Shown here one piece after another: positions 18,912 to 27,069 of a DNA stretch of 55,103 bases (position 1 is its first letter; every line of letters starts with the position of its first letter). The notes beneath the pieces were generated by a model. It worked only from the letters and a program-made list of their open reading frames with translations, was not told the origin of the DNA and made no database searches. Source of the DNA: Pseudoduganella sp. (GTDB taxonomy: Bacteria > Pseudomonadota > Gammaproteobacteria > Burkholderiales > Burkholderiaceae_D). The stretch covers positions 1-55,103 of the forward strand of contig JAJTCO010000035.1 of assembly GCA_021323265.1 (NCBI GenBank), given 5' to 3'. The position numbers and the translations under genes are program-made.

Positions 18912-20398
18912 AACGGTGTCTCCCATGCTTTGGCGCGCTCTGTGGCGCGGTTCCATTTGTCCAGCAACGCTGCCCGCTGGTCCTCTCCCATCGCCGGCGT
19001 AAAGCGGCGCTCGCAAGCCCATTGCCGGGCAATTTCCTCGCGCGACTCCCAGAAGCCGACAGCCAGGCCGGCCAGGTAGGCAGCGCCCAGCGCCGTGGTC
19101 TCGGTGACTTTCGGCCGCAGCACCGGCACGCCCAGCAGGTCCGACTGGAACTGCATCAGCATGTCGTTGCGGGCGGCGCCGCCGTCGGCGCGCACTTCGG
19201 TCACCGGCATGGCGGCGTCCTTCTGCATGGCCGCCAGCAGCTCGGCGCTCTGGTAGGCGATCGATTCGACTGCGGCGCGCGCGATGTGCGCCTTGCCGCT
19301 GCCGCGCGTCAGGCCGACGATGGTGCCGCGCGCATACGGGTCCCAGTGCGGTGCGCCCAGGCCGACAAAGGCCGGCACCAGGAACACGCCGCCGCTGTCT
19401 GGCACGCTGGCCGCCAGCGCCTCGACGTCGCTCGAACGCTCGATGATGCCCAGGCCGTCGCGCAGCCATTGCACGGTGGCGCCGCCCATGAAGACCGAAC
19501 CCTCCAGCATGTAGTCGGTGACGCCGTCGACGCGCCAGCCCACGGTCGACAGCAGGCGGTTGTGCGAGGTGCGCGGGTGGCGCCCGGCATGCATCAGCAT
19601 GAAGCATCCGGTGCCGTAGGTGTTCTTCACCATGCCCGGCTGGTGGCAGGCCTGGCCGAACGTGGCCGCCTGCTGGTCGCCTGCGATGCCGGCCACGGGA
19701 ATCTCGTGGCCGAACAATGCGGCGCGCGTTGCGCCGACCTCCTCGCTGGAGGACACCACCTGCGGCAGCAGCTGCTCCGGGATGTCGAACAGTTGCAGCA
19801 GGTCGGCGTCCCAGCGCATCAGGTGGATATTGAACAGCATGGTGCGCGAGGCATTGGACACGTCGGTGACGTGCACGCCGCACAGCTTCCACGCCAGCCA
19901 GGAGTCGATGGTGCCGAAGCATAGCGCGCCCTTGCGCGCACGTTCGCGCGCGCCCGGCACGTGGTCCAGCAGCCACTTGATCTTGGTGGCGGAGAAGTAG
20001 GCGTCCAGTTCCAGGCCGGTGGCGTCGCAGATCATCTGCGCCTTGCCGGCGGCGCGCAGCTCTTCGCAGTAGTCGGCGGTGCGGCGGTCCTGCCACACGA
20101 TGGCCGGCGCAATCGGTTCGCCCGTCTTGCGGTCCCACACCACGGTGGTTTCGCGCTGGTTGGCAATGCCGATGGCGCGCACCTGCCTGGGGTCGACATG
20201 GTTGTCGTGCAGGACCTTGCGCGCGACGGTGATCTGGCTGTTCCAGATCTCGTTGGGATCGTGCTCAACCCAGCCGGGCTGGGGGAAATGCTGGGGAAAC
20301 TCCTGCCCTGCGCATCCTGCTATGTGCCCCTGGTGGTCGAACAGGATGGCGCGCGAGCTGGTGGTGCCCTGGTCCAGGGCGAGGATGTATTGAGTCAT
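18908..20398 (-). CDS. glpK: Glycerol kinase
   Basis: A 496-residue FGGY-family kinase that phosphorylates glycerol to sn-glycerol 3-phosphate. The phosphate-binding motif [16 protein letters not shown] is at residues 9-24. The FGGY signatures are present, including [16 protein letters not shown] near residue 405 and [11 protein letters not shown]. Length is typical. It begins 16 bp after the 3' end of rnpB, with GAGAG as the ribosome site, and overlaps the downstream PAS-AraC gene by 4 bp. No glpF or glpD is in the window. Confidence 0.96.
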   Translation of the reverse strand: MTQYILALDQGTTSSRAILFDHQGHIAGCAGQEFPQHFPQPGWVEHDPNEIWNSQITVARKVLHDNHVDPRQVRAIGIANQRETTVVWDRKTGEPIAPAIVWQDRRTADYCEELRAAGKAQMICDATGLELDAYFSATKIKWLLDHVPGARERARKGALCFGTIDSWLAWKLCGVHVTDVSNASRTMLFNIHLMRWDADLLQLFDIPEQLLPQVVSSSEEVGATRAALFGHEIPVAGIAGDQQAATFGQACHQPGMVKNTYGTGCFMLMHAGRHPRTSHNRLLSTVGWRVDGVTDYMLEGSVFMGGATVQWLRDGLGIIERSSDVEALAASVPDSGGVFLVPAFVGLGAPHWDPYARGTIVGLTRGSGKAHIARAAVESIAYQSAELLAAMQKDAAMPVTEVRADGGAARNDMLMQFQSDLLGVPVLRPKVTETTALGAAYLAGLAVGFWESREEIARQWACERRFTPAMGEDQRAALLDKWNRATERAKAWETPL

Positions 20399-20414
20399 CT
20401 CTCAAGAATTAATT

Positions 20415-20595
20415 GAAGCAAGCCGATAGGCCGGATTTTGTTACGGCACCCGAAGGTGCTATGACAGCCATTCCTCTAGGCGACGGATTACTCCGCCGCT
20501 CAAGCTTTCTACCCGCACGCTCCGCGAGCAACATCATCGCGTGCCTATTTGAAATTTGCATTGCTGCACGGACCAGCGGCTGTCTGGCTTGCTTC
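20415..20595 (-). ncRNA. rnpB: RNase P RNA, internally deleted
   Basis: The 3' half matches bacterial class A RNase P RNA: AAATAGG, GGGTAG, GCTTGAG, CTAGAGGAATGGCTGTC and ACAAAATCCGGCCTATCGG in order. The 5' end GAAGCAAGCC (20586-20595) pairs perfectly with GGCTTGCTTC at the 3' end (20415-20424), forming helix P1. After GTGCAGCAATGCA (about 20558) the sequence jumps straight to AATTTCAAATAGG. The 5' strand of P4, the GGAAAGUCCGGGC core and the specificity domain are therefore absent. Length is 181 nt against about 350-400 normally. As written, the RNA cannot fold into a working ribozyme. Confidence 0.85.
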
Positions 20596-20602
20596 GGGCA
20601 GT

Positions 20603-20632
20603 ATTTTACCAAATCCGTGTCGCAAATCCGAA
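20603..20632 (-). promoter_or_regulatory. Probable rnpB promoter
   Basis: Minus-strand -10 TAAAAT (20603-20608) lies 7 bases before the predicted 5' end at 20595, with a weaker -35 candidate TTCGGA (20627-20632) at 18-bp spacing. The placement relative to the conserved rnpB 5' end is the main support. Confidence 0.55.
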
Positions 20633-20690
20633 AGCCATTTCCCCGGAGCAGGCATAGAATGCCAAATCCATGTATAAGAAGGCAAGTACC

Positions 20691-22388
20691 ATGACGCAAA
20701 TCCCCCGTTCCGGCGGCCAGATCCTGGTCGATGCGCTGAAAGTCCACGGCACCGATACCGCCTTCGGCGTGCCCGGCGAAAGCTACCTGGACGTGCTGGA
20801 CGCCCTGCACGAGTCCGGCATCCGCTTCATCATCAACCGGCAGGAAGGCGGCGCAGCCTTCATGGCCGACGCCTACGGCAAGATGACCGGCAAGCCGGGC
20901 ATCTGCTTCGTCACGCGCGGCCCGGGCGCCACCAATGCCTCGATCGGCGTGCACACGGCCTTCCAGGACTCGACCCCGATGATCCTGTTCATCGGCCAGG
21001 TCGGCAGCGATTTCATGGACCGCGAAGCCTTCCAGGAAGTGGATTACCGCCGCATGTTCGGCCAGATGGCCAAGTGGGTGGCGCAGATCGACCGCGCCGA
21101 CCGCATTCCCGAATACCTGGCGCGCGCCTTCCAGGTCGCCACCAGCGGGCGTCCCGGCCCGGTCGTGCTGGCCCTGCCGGAAGACATGCTGACGGCCAAG
21201 GCCAGCGTGGCCGACACGCGCGCCTACGTGCCGACCCAGGGCGCGCCTTCCGCGCCGCAAATGGCGCAGCTGCGCCAGATGCTGTCCGAAGCCAAGCGCC
21301 CGCTCGTGCTGCTGGGCGGCGGCGGCTGGAACGACCAGGCCTGCGCCGACATCCGCCGCTGGGCCGAAGCGAACCACCTGCCGGTGGCCTGCGCCTTCCG
21401 CTTCCAGGACTTGCTCGACAACAGCCACCCGCACTACGTGGGCGACGTCGGCATCGGCATCAACCCGAAGCTGGCGGCGCGCGTGAAGAACGCCGACGTG
21501 CTGGTGGCCATCGGCCCGCGCCTGGGTGAAATGACCACCAGCGGCTACTCCATCATTGCCTCGCCGGTGCCGCAGCAGCGCCTGGTGCACATCCACCCCA
21601 GCCCGGAAGAACTGGGCAGCGTCTACCAGGGCGAGCTGATGATCGCCGCCGGCATGCCGCAAGCGGCGGCCATGCTGGCCGCCATGGAGCCGCTCGAGGC
21701 CAGCGCCTGGCGCGACAGCGTGGAGCAGGCGCGCGCCGAATACCACGCCTGGCAGCAGCAGCCTTCGATCTTCCAGGATAACAATGCCCCGCTGAACCTG
21801 TGGCAGGTGGTGCAGGAACTCAAGGCCCAGTGCCCGGCCGACACCATCATCACCAACGGCGCCGGCAACTACGCCACCTGGGCGCACCGCTACTGGCCCT
21901 ACGGCGGCATGCGCACCCAGCTGGCCCCGACCAGCGGCGCCATGGGCTACTCCGTGCCGTCCGGCGTGGCCGCCAAGATCATCGACCCGGCGCGCACCGT
22001 GGTCACTTTCGCCGGCGACGGCGAATACCTGATGAACGGCCAGGAGCTGGCCACCGCCGTGCAGTACAAGGCCGGCGTCGTCATCGTCGTGTTCAACAAC
22101 CAGATGTTCGGCACCATCCGCATGCACCAGGAACGCGAGTATCCTGGCCGCGTCTCCGGCACCACGCTGCACAATCCGGACTTCGCCGCGCTGGCGCGCG
22201 CCTTTGGCGGCCACGGCGAAACCGTGTCGTCCACCGGGGAATTCGCGCCGGCGCTGCAGCGCGCCCTGGCCTTCACCCGCGAGCAATCGCTGCCGGCCAT
22301 CATCGAACTGCGCTACGACGGCAACCTGATCACGCCGGGCGCCACGCTCGACACCATCCGCCAGCAGGCCGTCGCCGCCGGCAAATGA
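20691..22388 (+). CDS. Thiamine pyrophosphate-dependent enzyme, acetolactate synthase (IlvB)-like
   Basis: A 565-residue ThDP enzyme with the three-domain plan of the IlvB/POX family. The N-terminal pyrimidine-binding domain has catalytic Glu52 (NRQEGGAAFMADAYG). The central domain follows. The C-terminal domain carries the ThDP/Mg motif GDGEYLMNGQ...VVFNN, beginning near residue 442. The ATG at 20691 has AAGAAGG upstream. No small regulatory IlvN subunit or branched-chain genes are nearby. The gene stands alone, divergent from rnpB, so it is probably a decarboxylase, carboligase or oxidase of unknown substrate rather than biosynthetic acetolactate synthase. Confidence 0.85.
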   Translation: MTQIPRSGGQILVDALKVHGTDTAFGVPGESYLDVLDALHESGIRFIINRQEGGAAFMADAYGKMTGKPGICFVTRGPGATNASIGVHTAFQDSTPMILFIGQVGSDFMDREAFQEVDYRRMFGQMAKWVAQIDRADRIPEYLARAFQVATSGRPGPVVLALPEDMLTAKASVADTRAYVPTQGAPSAPQMAQLRQMLSEAKRPLVLLGGGGWNDQACADIRRWAEANHLPVACAFRFQDLLDNSHPHYVGDVGIGINPKLAARVKNADVLVAIGPRLGEMTTSGYSIIASPVPQQRLVHIHPSPEELGSVYQGELMIAAGMPQAAAMLAAMEPLEASAWRDSVEQARAEYHAWQQQPSIFQDNNAPLNLWQVVQELKAQCPADTIITNGAGNYATWAHRYWPYGGMRTQLAPTSGAMGYSVPSGVAAKIIDPARTVVTFAGDGEYLMNGQELATAVQYKAGVVIVVFNNQMFGTIRMHQEREYPGRVSGTTLHNPDFAALARAFGGHGETVSSTGEFAPALQRALAFTREQSLPAIIELRYDGNLITPGATLDTIRQQAVAAGK

Positions 22389-22398
22389 TGCAAGGCGC

Positions 22399-22854
22399 CT
22401 AGCGCTTGGGCGCCGGGCACGTCTTGCAGGCCCCGGGTTTGCGCGCGAAGTCGCGCACCCGGGTCAGCACCATCGGCTGCGACTGGTCTTCGCAATAAGC
22501 GCCATCGAGCGTCAGCACGTTGCCGTTGCGCGAGAACTTGCCGCTGATGGTGCGCTCCTCTTCCCCTTCCTGCACCGTGAAATACATCATCTTGCCGCGC
22601 GGGTCGACGTTTACGTCGGTCGCCACCAGCGGCCAGCTCAGGCCGCCGGCCGTGTACTCGTAGATCACGGTGTCGACTTCGGCAAAGCGCTGCAAGGTGA
22701 TGCGCTGGCCGCCGTATTCGCCGCTCCCCTCATGGATGCACAGGTCGGAATAGACCAGCATGCCATGGCGTGGCAGGGCGCCGGGCTTGTTCGCGGCCAC
22801 GGCGCTGGGCAGGCTGGCAGCCAGGGCGATCAGGAGCAGGTGGGATGTTTTCAT
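22399..22854 (-). CDS. Secreted protein of unknown function
   Basis: A 151-residue protein with a clear Sec signal peptide (MKTSHLLLIALAASLPSAVAA). Four Cys are visible in the mature part (DLCIHEG, GAYCED and GACKTC), suggesting disulfides. No family is recognised. The ATG at 22852-22854 is preferred, but an in-frame GTG two codons upstream (22860) is possible; neither has a strong ribosome site. It starts just past the porin terminator, so it depends on read-through or on a promoter within that short gap. It is convergent with the ThDP gene. Confidence 0.7.
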   Translation of the reverse strand: MKTSHLLLIALAASLPSAVAANKPGALPRHGMLVYSDLCIHEGSGEYGGQRITLQRFAEVDTVIYEYTAGGLSWPLVATDVNVDPRGKMMYFTVQEGEEERTISGKFSRNGNVLTLDGAYCEDQSQPMVLTRVRDFARKPGACKTCPAPKR

Positions 22855-22865
22855 GTGCACATTCT

Positions 22866-22897
22866 AAAAAAAAACGGCCGCCAAAGGCAGCCGTTTC
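22866..22897 (-). terminator. Rho-independent terminator after the porin gene
   Basis: On the minus strand a stem AACGGC...GCCGTT with an inner GCC/GGC extension is followed by a run of nine T (A-run 22866-22874). It lies 20 bp beyond the porin stop. Confidence 0.85.
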
Positions 22898-22916
22898 AAC
22901 CAGGAATCGGTAACGA

Positions 22917-23990
22917 TCAGAAGGTGTGGCGCACGCCGATGTTGTACGCTGCGTCGCCGGTGCCGGCTTCAGCGTTGTTGCCAACGGTGTAGGAGGCGCC
23001 GTTCTTGTTCTTGATCTTGCCGTACGACATGTACGCGGTGGTGCGCTTGGACAGCGAGTGCAGGTAGCCCACGGCATACTGGTCGGCGTCGCGGTTGAAG
23101 CTCTTGTCATCCACCGACGACCAGGAAGCCACCAGCGAACCGGCCGCCGACACCGGCACGGTTGCGCCCAGCAGCAGGTTGCGGTTGTCGGTCGATGGGG
23201 CCACTGCGGTCGCCGTGTAGGCCGCGGCGTTTGGCAGCGGCGAGCTGTTCAGGCCCTTGTTGGAACCCCACATGAAGTAGGCCTTGGCGACCTTGAAATC
23301 ATAGTTCACGGCCAGCAGGGTATTGTGGCCGTTCTGGCGATCGGTCACCACGTTGTTGGCGACGGTGTCGTTGTTGCGGGTGCTGTAAGCCAGGCGCGCC
23401 TGCAGCGGGCCGTTCTGGTAGCCGATCGAGGCGCCCAGCTGGCGGCCGGTCGATGCTTCCTTCTGCTCGCCGAAGGCGTAGAACACTTCCGCCTGCACGC
23501 CGTTGAAGCTTGGCGTCTTGTAGAGCACGGAATTGCTGTTGCGCACATTGATGCCGGTGGCCGGGAACAGGTTCTTGGCCGAGCCGGACAGGCCGGCCTG
23601 GAACGGGTCGCCCACTTGCACGAAGGCGCTGTACCAAGGGGTGTACTGGCGGCCCAGGGTCAGGGTGCCGGCGCTCTTGGACGACAGACCGACAAACGCC
23701 TGGCGGTTGAAGATCTGGTTGTTGGCGTTATCGAGTTCACCGGTGTCGCCGCGGATGCCGGTTTCCAGCAGGAAGACCGCGGACAGGCCGCCACCGAGGT
23801 CTTCGGTACCGCGGAAGCCGATACGGGAAGCGTTGGCCACACCTGCAGAGAGTTTGTTGACGTTGCCGTTCTTGCCGCCACGCTCGCCCACGAAACCGGC
23901 GTCCATGATGCCGTAGATGGTCACGTTGGATTGCGCATAGGCGGTGCCGGAGGCAGCGAGTACCGCGAGGGAAATCAAGGTCTTCTTCAT
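22917..23990 (-). CDS. Gram-negative general porin
   Basis: A 357-residue outer-membrane beta-barrel of the betaproteobacterial OmpC-like porin family. The signal peptide is MKKTLISLAVLAASGTAYAQ. The mature N-terminus SNVTIYGIMDAGF, the strand GFRGTEDLGGGLSAVFLLE, the motif FVGLSSKSAGTLTLGRQYTP and the C-terminal GVRHTF ending in Phe are all diagnostic for BAM-assembled trimeric porins. The gene has its own promoter, a leader hairpin and a terminator, so it is monocistronic. Substrate selectivity cannot be read from sequence. Confidence 0.95.
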   Translation of the reverse strand: MKKTLISLAVLAASGTAYAQSNVTIYGIMDAGFVGERGGKNGNVNKLSAGVANASRIGFRGTEDLGGGLSAVFLLETGIRGDTGELDNANNQIFNRQAFVGLSSKSAGTLTLGRQYTPWYSAFVQVGDPFQAGLSGSAKNLFPATGINVRNSNSVLYKTPSFNGVQAEVFYAFGEQKEASTGRQLGASIGYQNGPLQARLAYSTRNNDTVANNVVTDRQNGHNTLLAVNYDFKVAKAYFMWGSNKGLNSSPLPNAAAYTATAVAPSTDNRNLLLGATVPVSAAGSLVASWSSVDDKSFNRDADQYAVGYLHSLSKRTTAYMSYGKIKNKNGASYTVGNNAEAGTGDAAYNIGVRHTF

Positions 23991-24022
23991 GATGTGCTTC
24001 TTCCTTTTCTTTGTTATCGATC

Positions 24023-24060
24023 ACCAGTGCTCTACGGCACTGGTCGCGGCCCATTTTATA
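24023..24060 (-). promoter_or_regulatory. Porin promoter -10 element and 5' leader hairpin
   Basis: Minus-strand TATAAAAT (24053-24060) is a good -10 element; no strong -35 is visible. Directly downstream, at the expected mRNA 5' end, is a perfect 8-bp hairpin ACCAGTGC / GCACTGGT with a 6-base loop (24023-24044), 32 bases before the ATG. A 5'-terminal stem of this kind can protect porin mRNA, as known for ompA. Confidence 0.55.
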
Positions 24061-24348
24061 TGAACTCAATATTTCCTGCTAAGCACGTACTAATACGTAT
24101 TGCAAAATGGCGGCAATTACCACAGCCCCGCCGAACGAAATTTACCGCGACCGGGCATTTTTTTGTTCAGGACACACTTCACCCATCCCCTTGTTTTGCC
24201 CGCTAAACTGAGCGCAGCTGCCCTATGTCATGGACAAGCAGCGGGGGCGCCGGTCGTCGCGCAAAATCAGCCTTCTTCCATGCAACTTTGTGTCGAAAAT
24301 CAGCGTTAGAATGCAGCTCGCGTATCACTTTGAGGGCGCCGTCGGCAA
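24061..24348. other. Intergenic region between divergent porin and MerR-type genes
   Basis: About 290 bp of lower-GC DNA. On the plus strand TAGAAT (24307-24312) is a possible -10 element for the regulator gene, without a convincing -35. No protein or structured RNA was recognised. Confidence 0.4.
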
Positions 24349-25287
24349 ATGAACACGAGTGCGATTTCTGTAACAATCCCGTCCACCATCAGCGACGTGG
24401 AACGGGACACCGGGCTGGCCAAGGAAACCTTGCGCGTCTGGGAGCGCCGTTACGACTTTCCCCGGCCGCAACGCGACACGTTCGGGGAGCGAGTCTACCC
24501 AAGCGATCAAGTAATTAAATTGAGATTGATCAAGAGATTGATTGATCTGGGGTATCGTCCCGGCAAAGTGATCGGTTTCAGCGCCAACGAACTGCAGGCA
24601 CTGGCCCAAAAAACCACAGACGACAGGAAAACCGCACCGGTGCGCCCGCATCCGGAATTGCAAGCCTATCTGGACTTGTGCAAGAGCCACCAGATGGAAG
24701 CCTTCCGCCGCAAGCTGACCCAGGCAATGCTTGTCATGGGCATGAAGAACTTCGTCATCGACCTGGTGGCGCCCCTCGCGACCCTGGTCGGCGATGCCTG
24801 GGCCTGCGGCCAGTTTGCCGTGTTCGAGGAACACCTGTTCACGGAATCGGTGCAGATCGTGCTGCGCGGCGCAATCTTTTCCGTGCCGCAGCTCAACCAC
24901 AGCGCCGGCGTGCCGCGGCCGCGCGTTTTGCTGACCACCCTGCCGCAGGAACGCCATGGCCTGGGCCTGCTGATGGCCGAGGCGCTATTCGCGGCCGAAG
25001 GGGCGCACTGCATTTCGCTGGGCGTGCAGACGCCGGTCCCCGACATCGTGGCGGCGACGCTGGCCAAGCAGGCCGACATTGTCGCCCTGTCCTTTTCCAC
25101 CACGATGAACCCGCGCCACGTGGCCGACAGCCTGGCCGAGCTGCGGGCGCGCCTGCCCGGCACGGCCGACCTGTGGGCCGGCGGCGCCAACGCGGCGCTG
25201 CGCCGGCGCCCGCCCAGCTTCGTCAAGGTGTGCGAACTGGGCGAGCTCAGCGCCGCCCTGGCCGAATGGCGCCAGCGCCAGCGCTAA
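24349..25287 (+). CDS. MerR family regulator with cobalamin-binding domain (CarH/LitR-like)
   Basis: A 312-residue protein. Residues 12-80 form a MerR winged helix (SDVERDTGLAKETLRVWERR). A helical bundle follows at about 100-180, then a B12-binding Rossmann domain at about 190-310. The bundle carries the W-x9-EH motif (Trp151, Glu161, His162) that caps adenosylcobalamin in CarH photoreceptors. The B12 loop ERHGLG supplies the likely lower-ligand His203. The residue after Trp151 is Ala, where Thermus CarH has His132, the upper ligand formed after light exposure. Target genes are unknown; the divergent porin is one candidate. Confidence 0.88.
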   Translation: MNTSAISVTIPSTISDVERDTGLAKETLRVWERRYDFPRPQRDTFGERVYPSDQVIKLRLIKRLIDLGYRPGKVIGFSANELQALAQKTTDDRKTAPVRPHPELQAYLDLCKSHQMEAFRRKLTQAMLVMGMKNFVIDLVAPLATLVGDAWACGQFAVFEEHLFTESVQIVLRGAIFSVPQLNHSAGVPRPRVLLTTLPQERHGLGLLMAEALFAAEGAHCISLGVQTPVPDIVAATLAKQADIVALSFSTTMNPRHVADSLAELRARLPGTADLWAGGANAALRRRPPSFVKVCELGELSAALAEWRQRQR

Positions 25288-25349
25288 GTCCCGCCCCCGC
25301 CTCTGGTAGAATACGCGGTTCGATTGAAGGACCCTCTGCCAACCTGTCC

Positions 25350-26402
25350 ATGTTCAGTTTTTTCAAGAAGAAACCGGTCGCGCCGGAAGCGGCGCCGCCC
25401 GCGCCAACCGCACCGCCCGCCGCCGCCCCTGCCGTGACGGCGCCCGCCGCCGAGCCGGCAGCGCCCCTGGCATTCGAAGTCGAAACCGCCGCCCGTCCCG
25501 AATCCCGGCAAAGCTGGATGAGCCGCCTGAAGGCCGGCTTGTCGAAGACGTCCGCCAACCTGTCCCTGCTGTTCGTCGGGGCCAAGATCGATGACGACCT
25601 GTACGACGAACTGGAAGCGGCGCTCCTGATGTCCGACGCCGGCGTGGACGCCACCCAGTACCTGCTGGACGCCCTCAAGCGCAAGGTCAAGGAAGACAAG
25701 CTGCTGGACGCGGCCGCCGTGAAGGTGGCGCTCAAGCAATTGATGGTCGAACTGCTGAGCCCACTGGAAAAGCCCTTCGAGCTGGGCCGCCACCAACCGC
25801 TGGTCATGATGATTTCCGGCGTCAATGGCGCCGGCAAGACCACCACCATCGGCAAGCTGGCCAAGCACATGCAGGCACACGGCCAGTCGGTACTGTTGGC
25901 TGCAGGCGACACTTTCCGCGCCGCCGCCCGCGAACAGCTGATGGTGTGGGGTCAACGCAACAATGTCACCGTGATTTCCCAGGAATCGGGCGACCCGGCG
26001 GCGGTCTCCTTCGACGCCGTGCAGTCCGGCAAGGCACGCGGCACCAATGTCGTCATGATCGACACCGCCGGCCGCCTGCCCACCCAGCTGCACCTGATGG
26101 AAGAATTGAAGAAGGTCAAGCGCGTGATCGGCAAGGGCCTGGAAGGGGCGCCGCACGAAACCTTGCTCGTGATCGACGGCAATACCGGCCAGAATGCCCT
26201 GGCCCAGGTGAAAGCCTTCGACGATGCGCTGCAACTGACCGGCCTGATCATCACCAAGCTCGACGGCACGGCCAAGGGCGGCATCCTGGCCGCCATCGCG
26301 CGCGTGCGCCCGGTCCCCGTGTACTTCATCGGCATTGGTGAAAAGATTGAAGACTTGCAGCCGTTCAATGCGGCTGAATTTGTGGAAGCTCTCCTCGCCT
26401 AA
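25350..26402 (+). CDS. ftsY: Signal recognition particle receptor FtsY
   Basis: A 350-residue SRP-receptor GTPase that docks ribosome-nascent chain complexes to SecYEG. An Ala/Pro-rich acidic A domain (about residues 1-50) is short. The N domain is followed by the G domain with the P-loop GVNGAGKTTTIGKLA, then DTAGRLPTQ and TKLDGTAKGG. The start MFSFFKKK is standard. A possible -10 element TAGAAT is at 25307-25312. It precedes ftsE by 7 bp, the conserved ftsY-ftsE-ftsX order. Confidence 0.96.
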   Translation: MFSFFKKKPVAPEAAPPAPTAPPAAAPAVTAPAAEPAAPLAFEVETAARPESRQSWMSRLKAGLSKTSANLSLLFVGAKIDDDLYDELEAALLMSDAGVDATQYLLDALKRKVKEDKLLDAAAVKVALKQLMVELLSPLEKPFELGRHQPLVMMISGVNGAGKTTTIGKLAKHMQAHGQSVLLAAGDTFRAAAREQLMVWGQRNNVTVISQESGDPAAVSFDAVQSGKARGTNVVMIDTAGRLPTQLHLMEELKKVKRVIGKGLEGAPHETLLVIDGNTGQNALAQVKAFDDALQLTGLIITKLDGTAKGGILAAIARVRPVPVYFIGIGEKIEDLQPFNAAEFVEALLA

Positions 26403-26409
26403 GGCGCCC

Positions 26410-27069
26410 ATGATTGAATTCCAGCACGTCAGCAAGCAATATTCCCCCGACGGCGTCGCCCTGCGCGACATTTCCTTCACCATTGCCAAAGGCGAGCTGG
26501 TGTATCTGGCCGGCCCCTCCGGCGCCGGCAAGTCGACCCTGCTGAAAATGATTGCCGCCATGGAGCGGCCCAGTTCGGGCAAGGTCCTGGTCAACGGCCA
26601 GGACATCGGCGCCATGCGACGCGCCGGTGTGCCGTTCCTGCGCCGCAACCTGGGCCTGATCTTCCAGGAACAGCGCCTGCTGAACGACCGCAGCGTACTG
26701 GCCAACGTGATGATGCCGCTGCTGGTGACCGGTGCGCCGCGCGCGGCGGCCGAACAGCGCGCGCGCGCCGCCCTCGACAAGGTCGGCCTGCTGGACCGTG
26801 CCGGCGCCCAGCCGCTGGCCCTGTCCGGCGGTGAACAACAGCGCGTCTCCATCGCGCGCGCCATCGTCAACCGCCCGCAGATCATCCTGGCCGACGAGCC
26901 CACGGCCAACCTGGACCGCGCCAGCGCCAGCAAGGTGATCGACGCCCTGCACGCCTTCCATTCGGTGGGCGTGACCTGCCTGATTTCCTCGCACGACGAG
27001 CAGATCCTGGACGCGGCCGCACGCGTGATCCACCTGGCGCGCGGCGAACTGCTGAAGGAGGCCGCATGA
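26410..27069 (+). CDS. ftsE: Cell division ATP-binding protein FtsE
   Basis: A 219-residue ABC ATPase that with FtsX controls septal peptidoglycan hydrolases through EnvC-type activators. Walker A is GPSGAGKST, the signature is LSGGEQQR, Walker B is IILADEP and the switch His is in SSHDEQ. The ATG at 26410 is the first after ftsY; the stop overlaps the ftsX start by 4 bp. Confidence 0.96.
   Translation: MIEFQHVSKQYSPDGVALRDISFTIAKGELVYLAGPSGAGKSTLLKMIAAMERPSSGKVLVNGQDIGAMRRAGVPFLRRNLGLIFQEQRLLNDRSVLANVMMPLLVTGAPRAAAEQRARAALDKVGLLDRAGAQPLALSGGEQQRVSIARAIVNRPQIILADEPTANLDRASASKVIDALHAFHSVGVTCLISSHDEQILDAAARVIHLARGELLKEAA

Noticed and set aside
20409..22286. A 625-codon minus-strand frame opposite the ThDP enzyme and running through rnpB
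   Set aside because: Antisense to a clear enzyme and overlapping a structural RNA; no protein family features.
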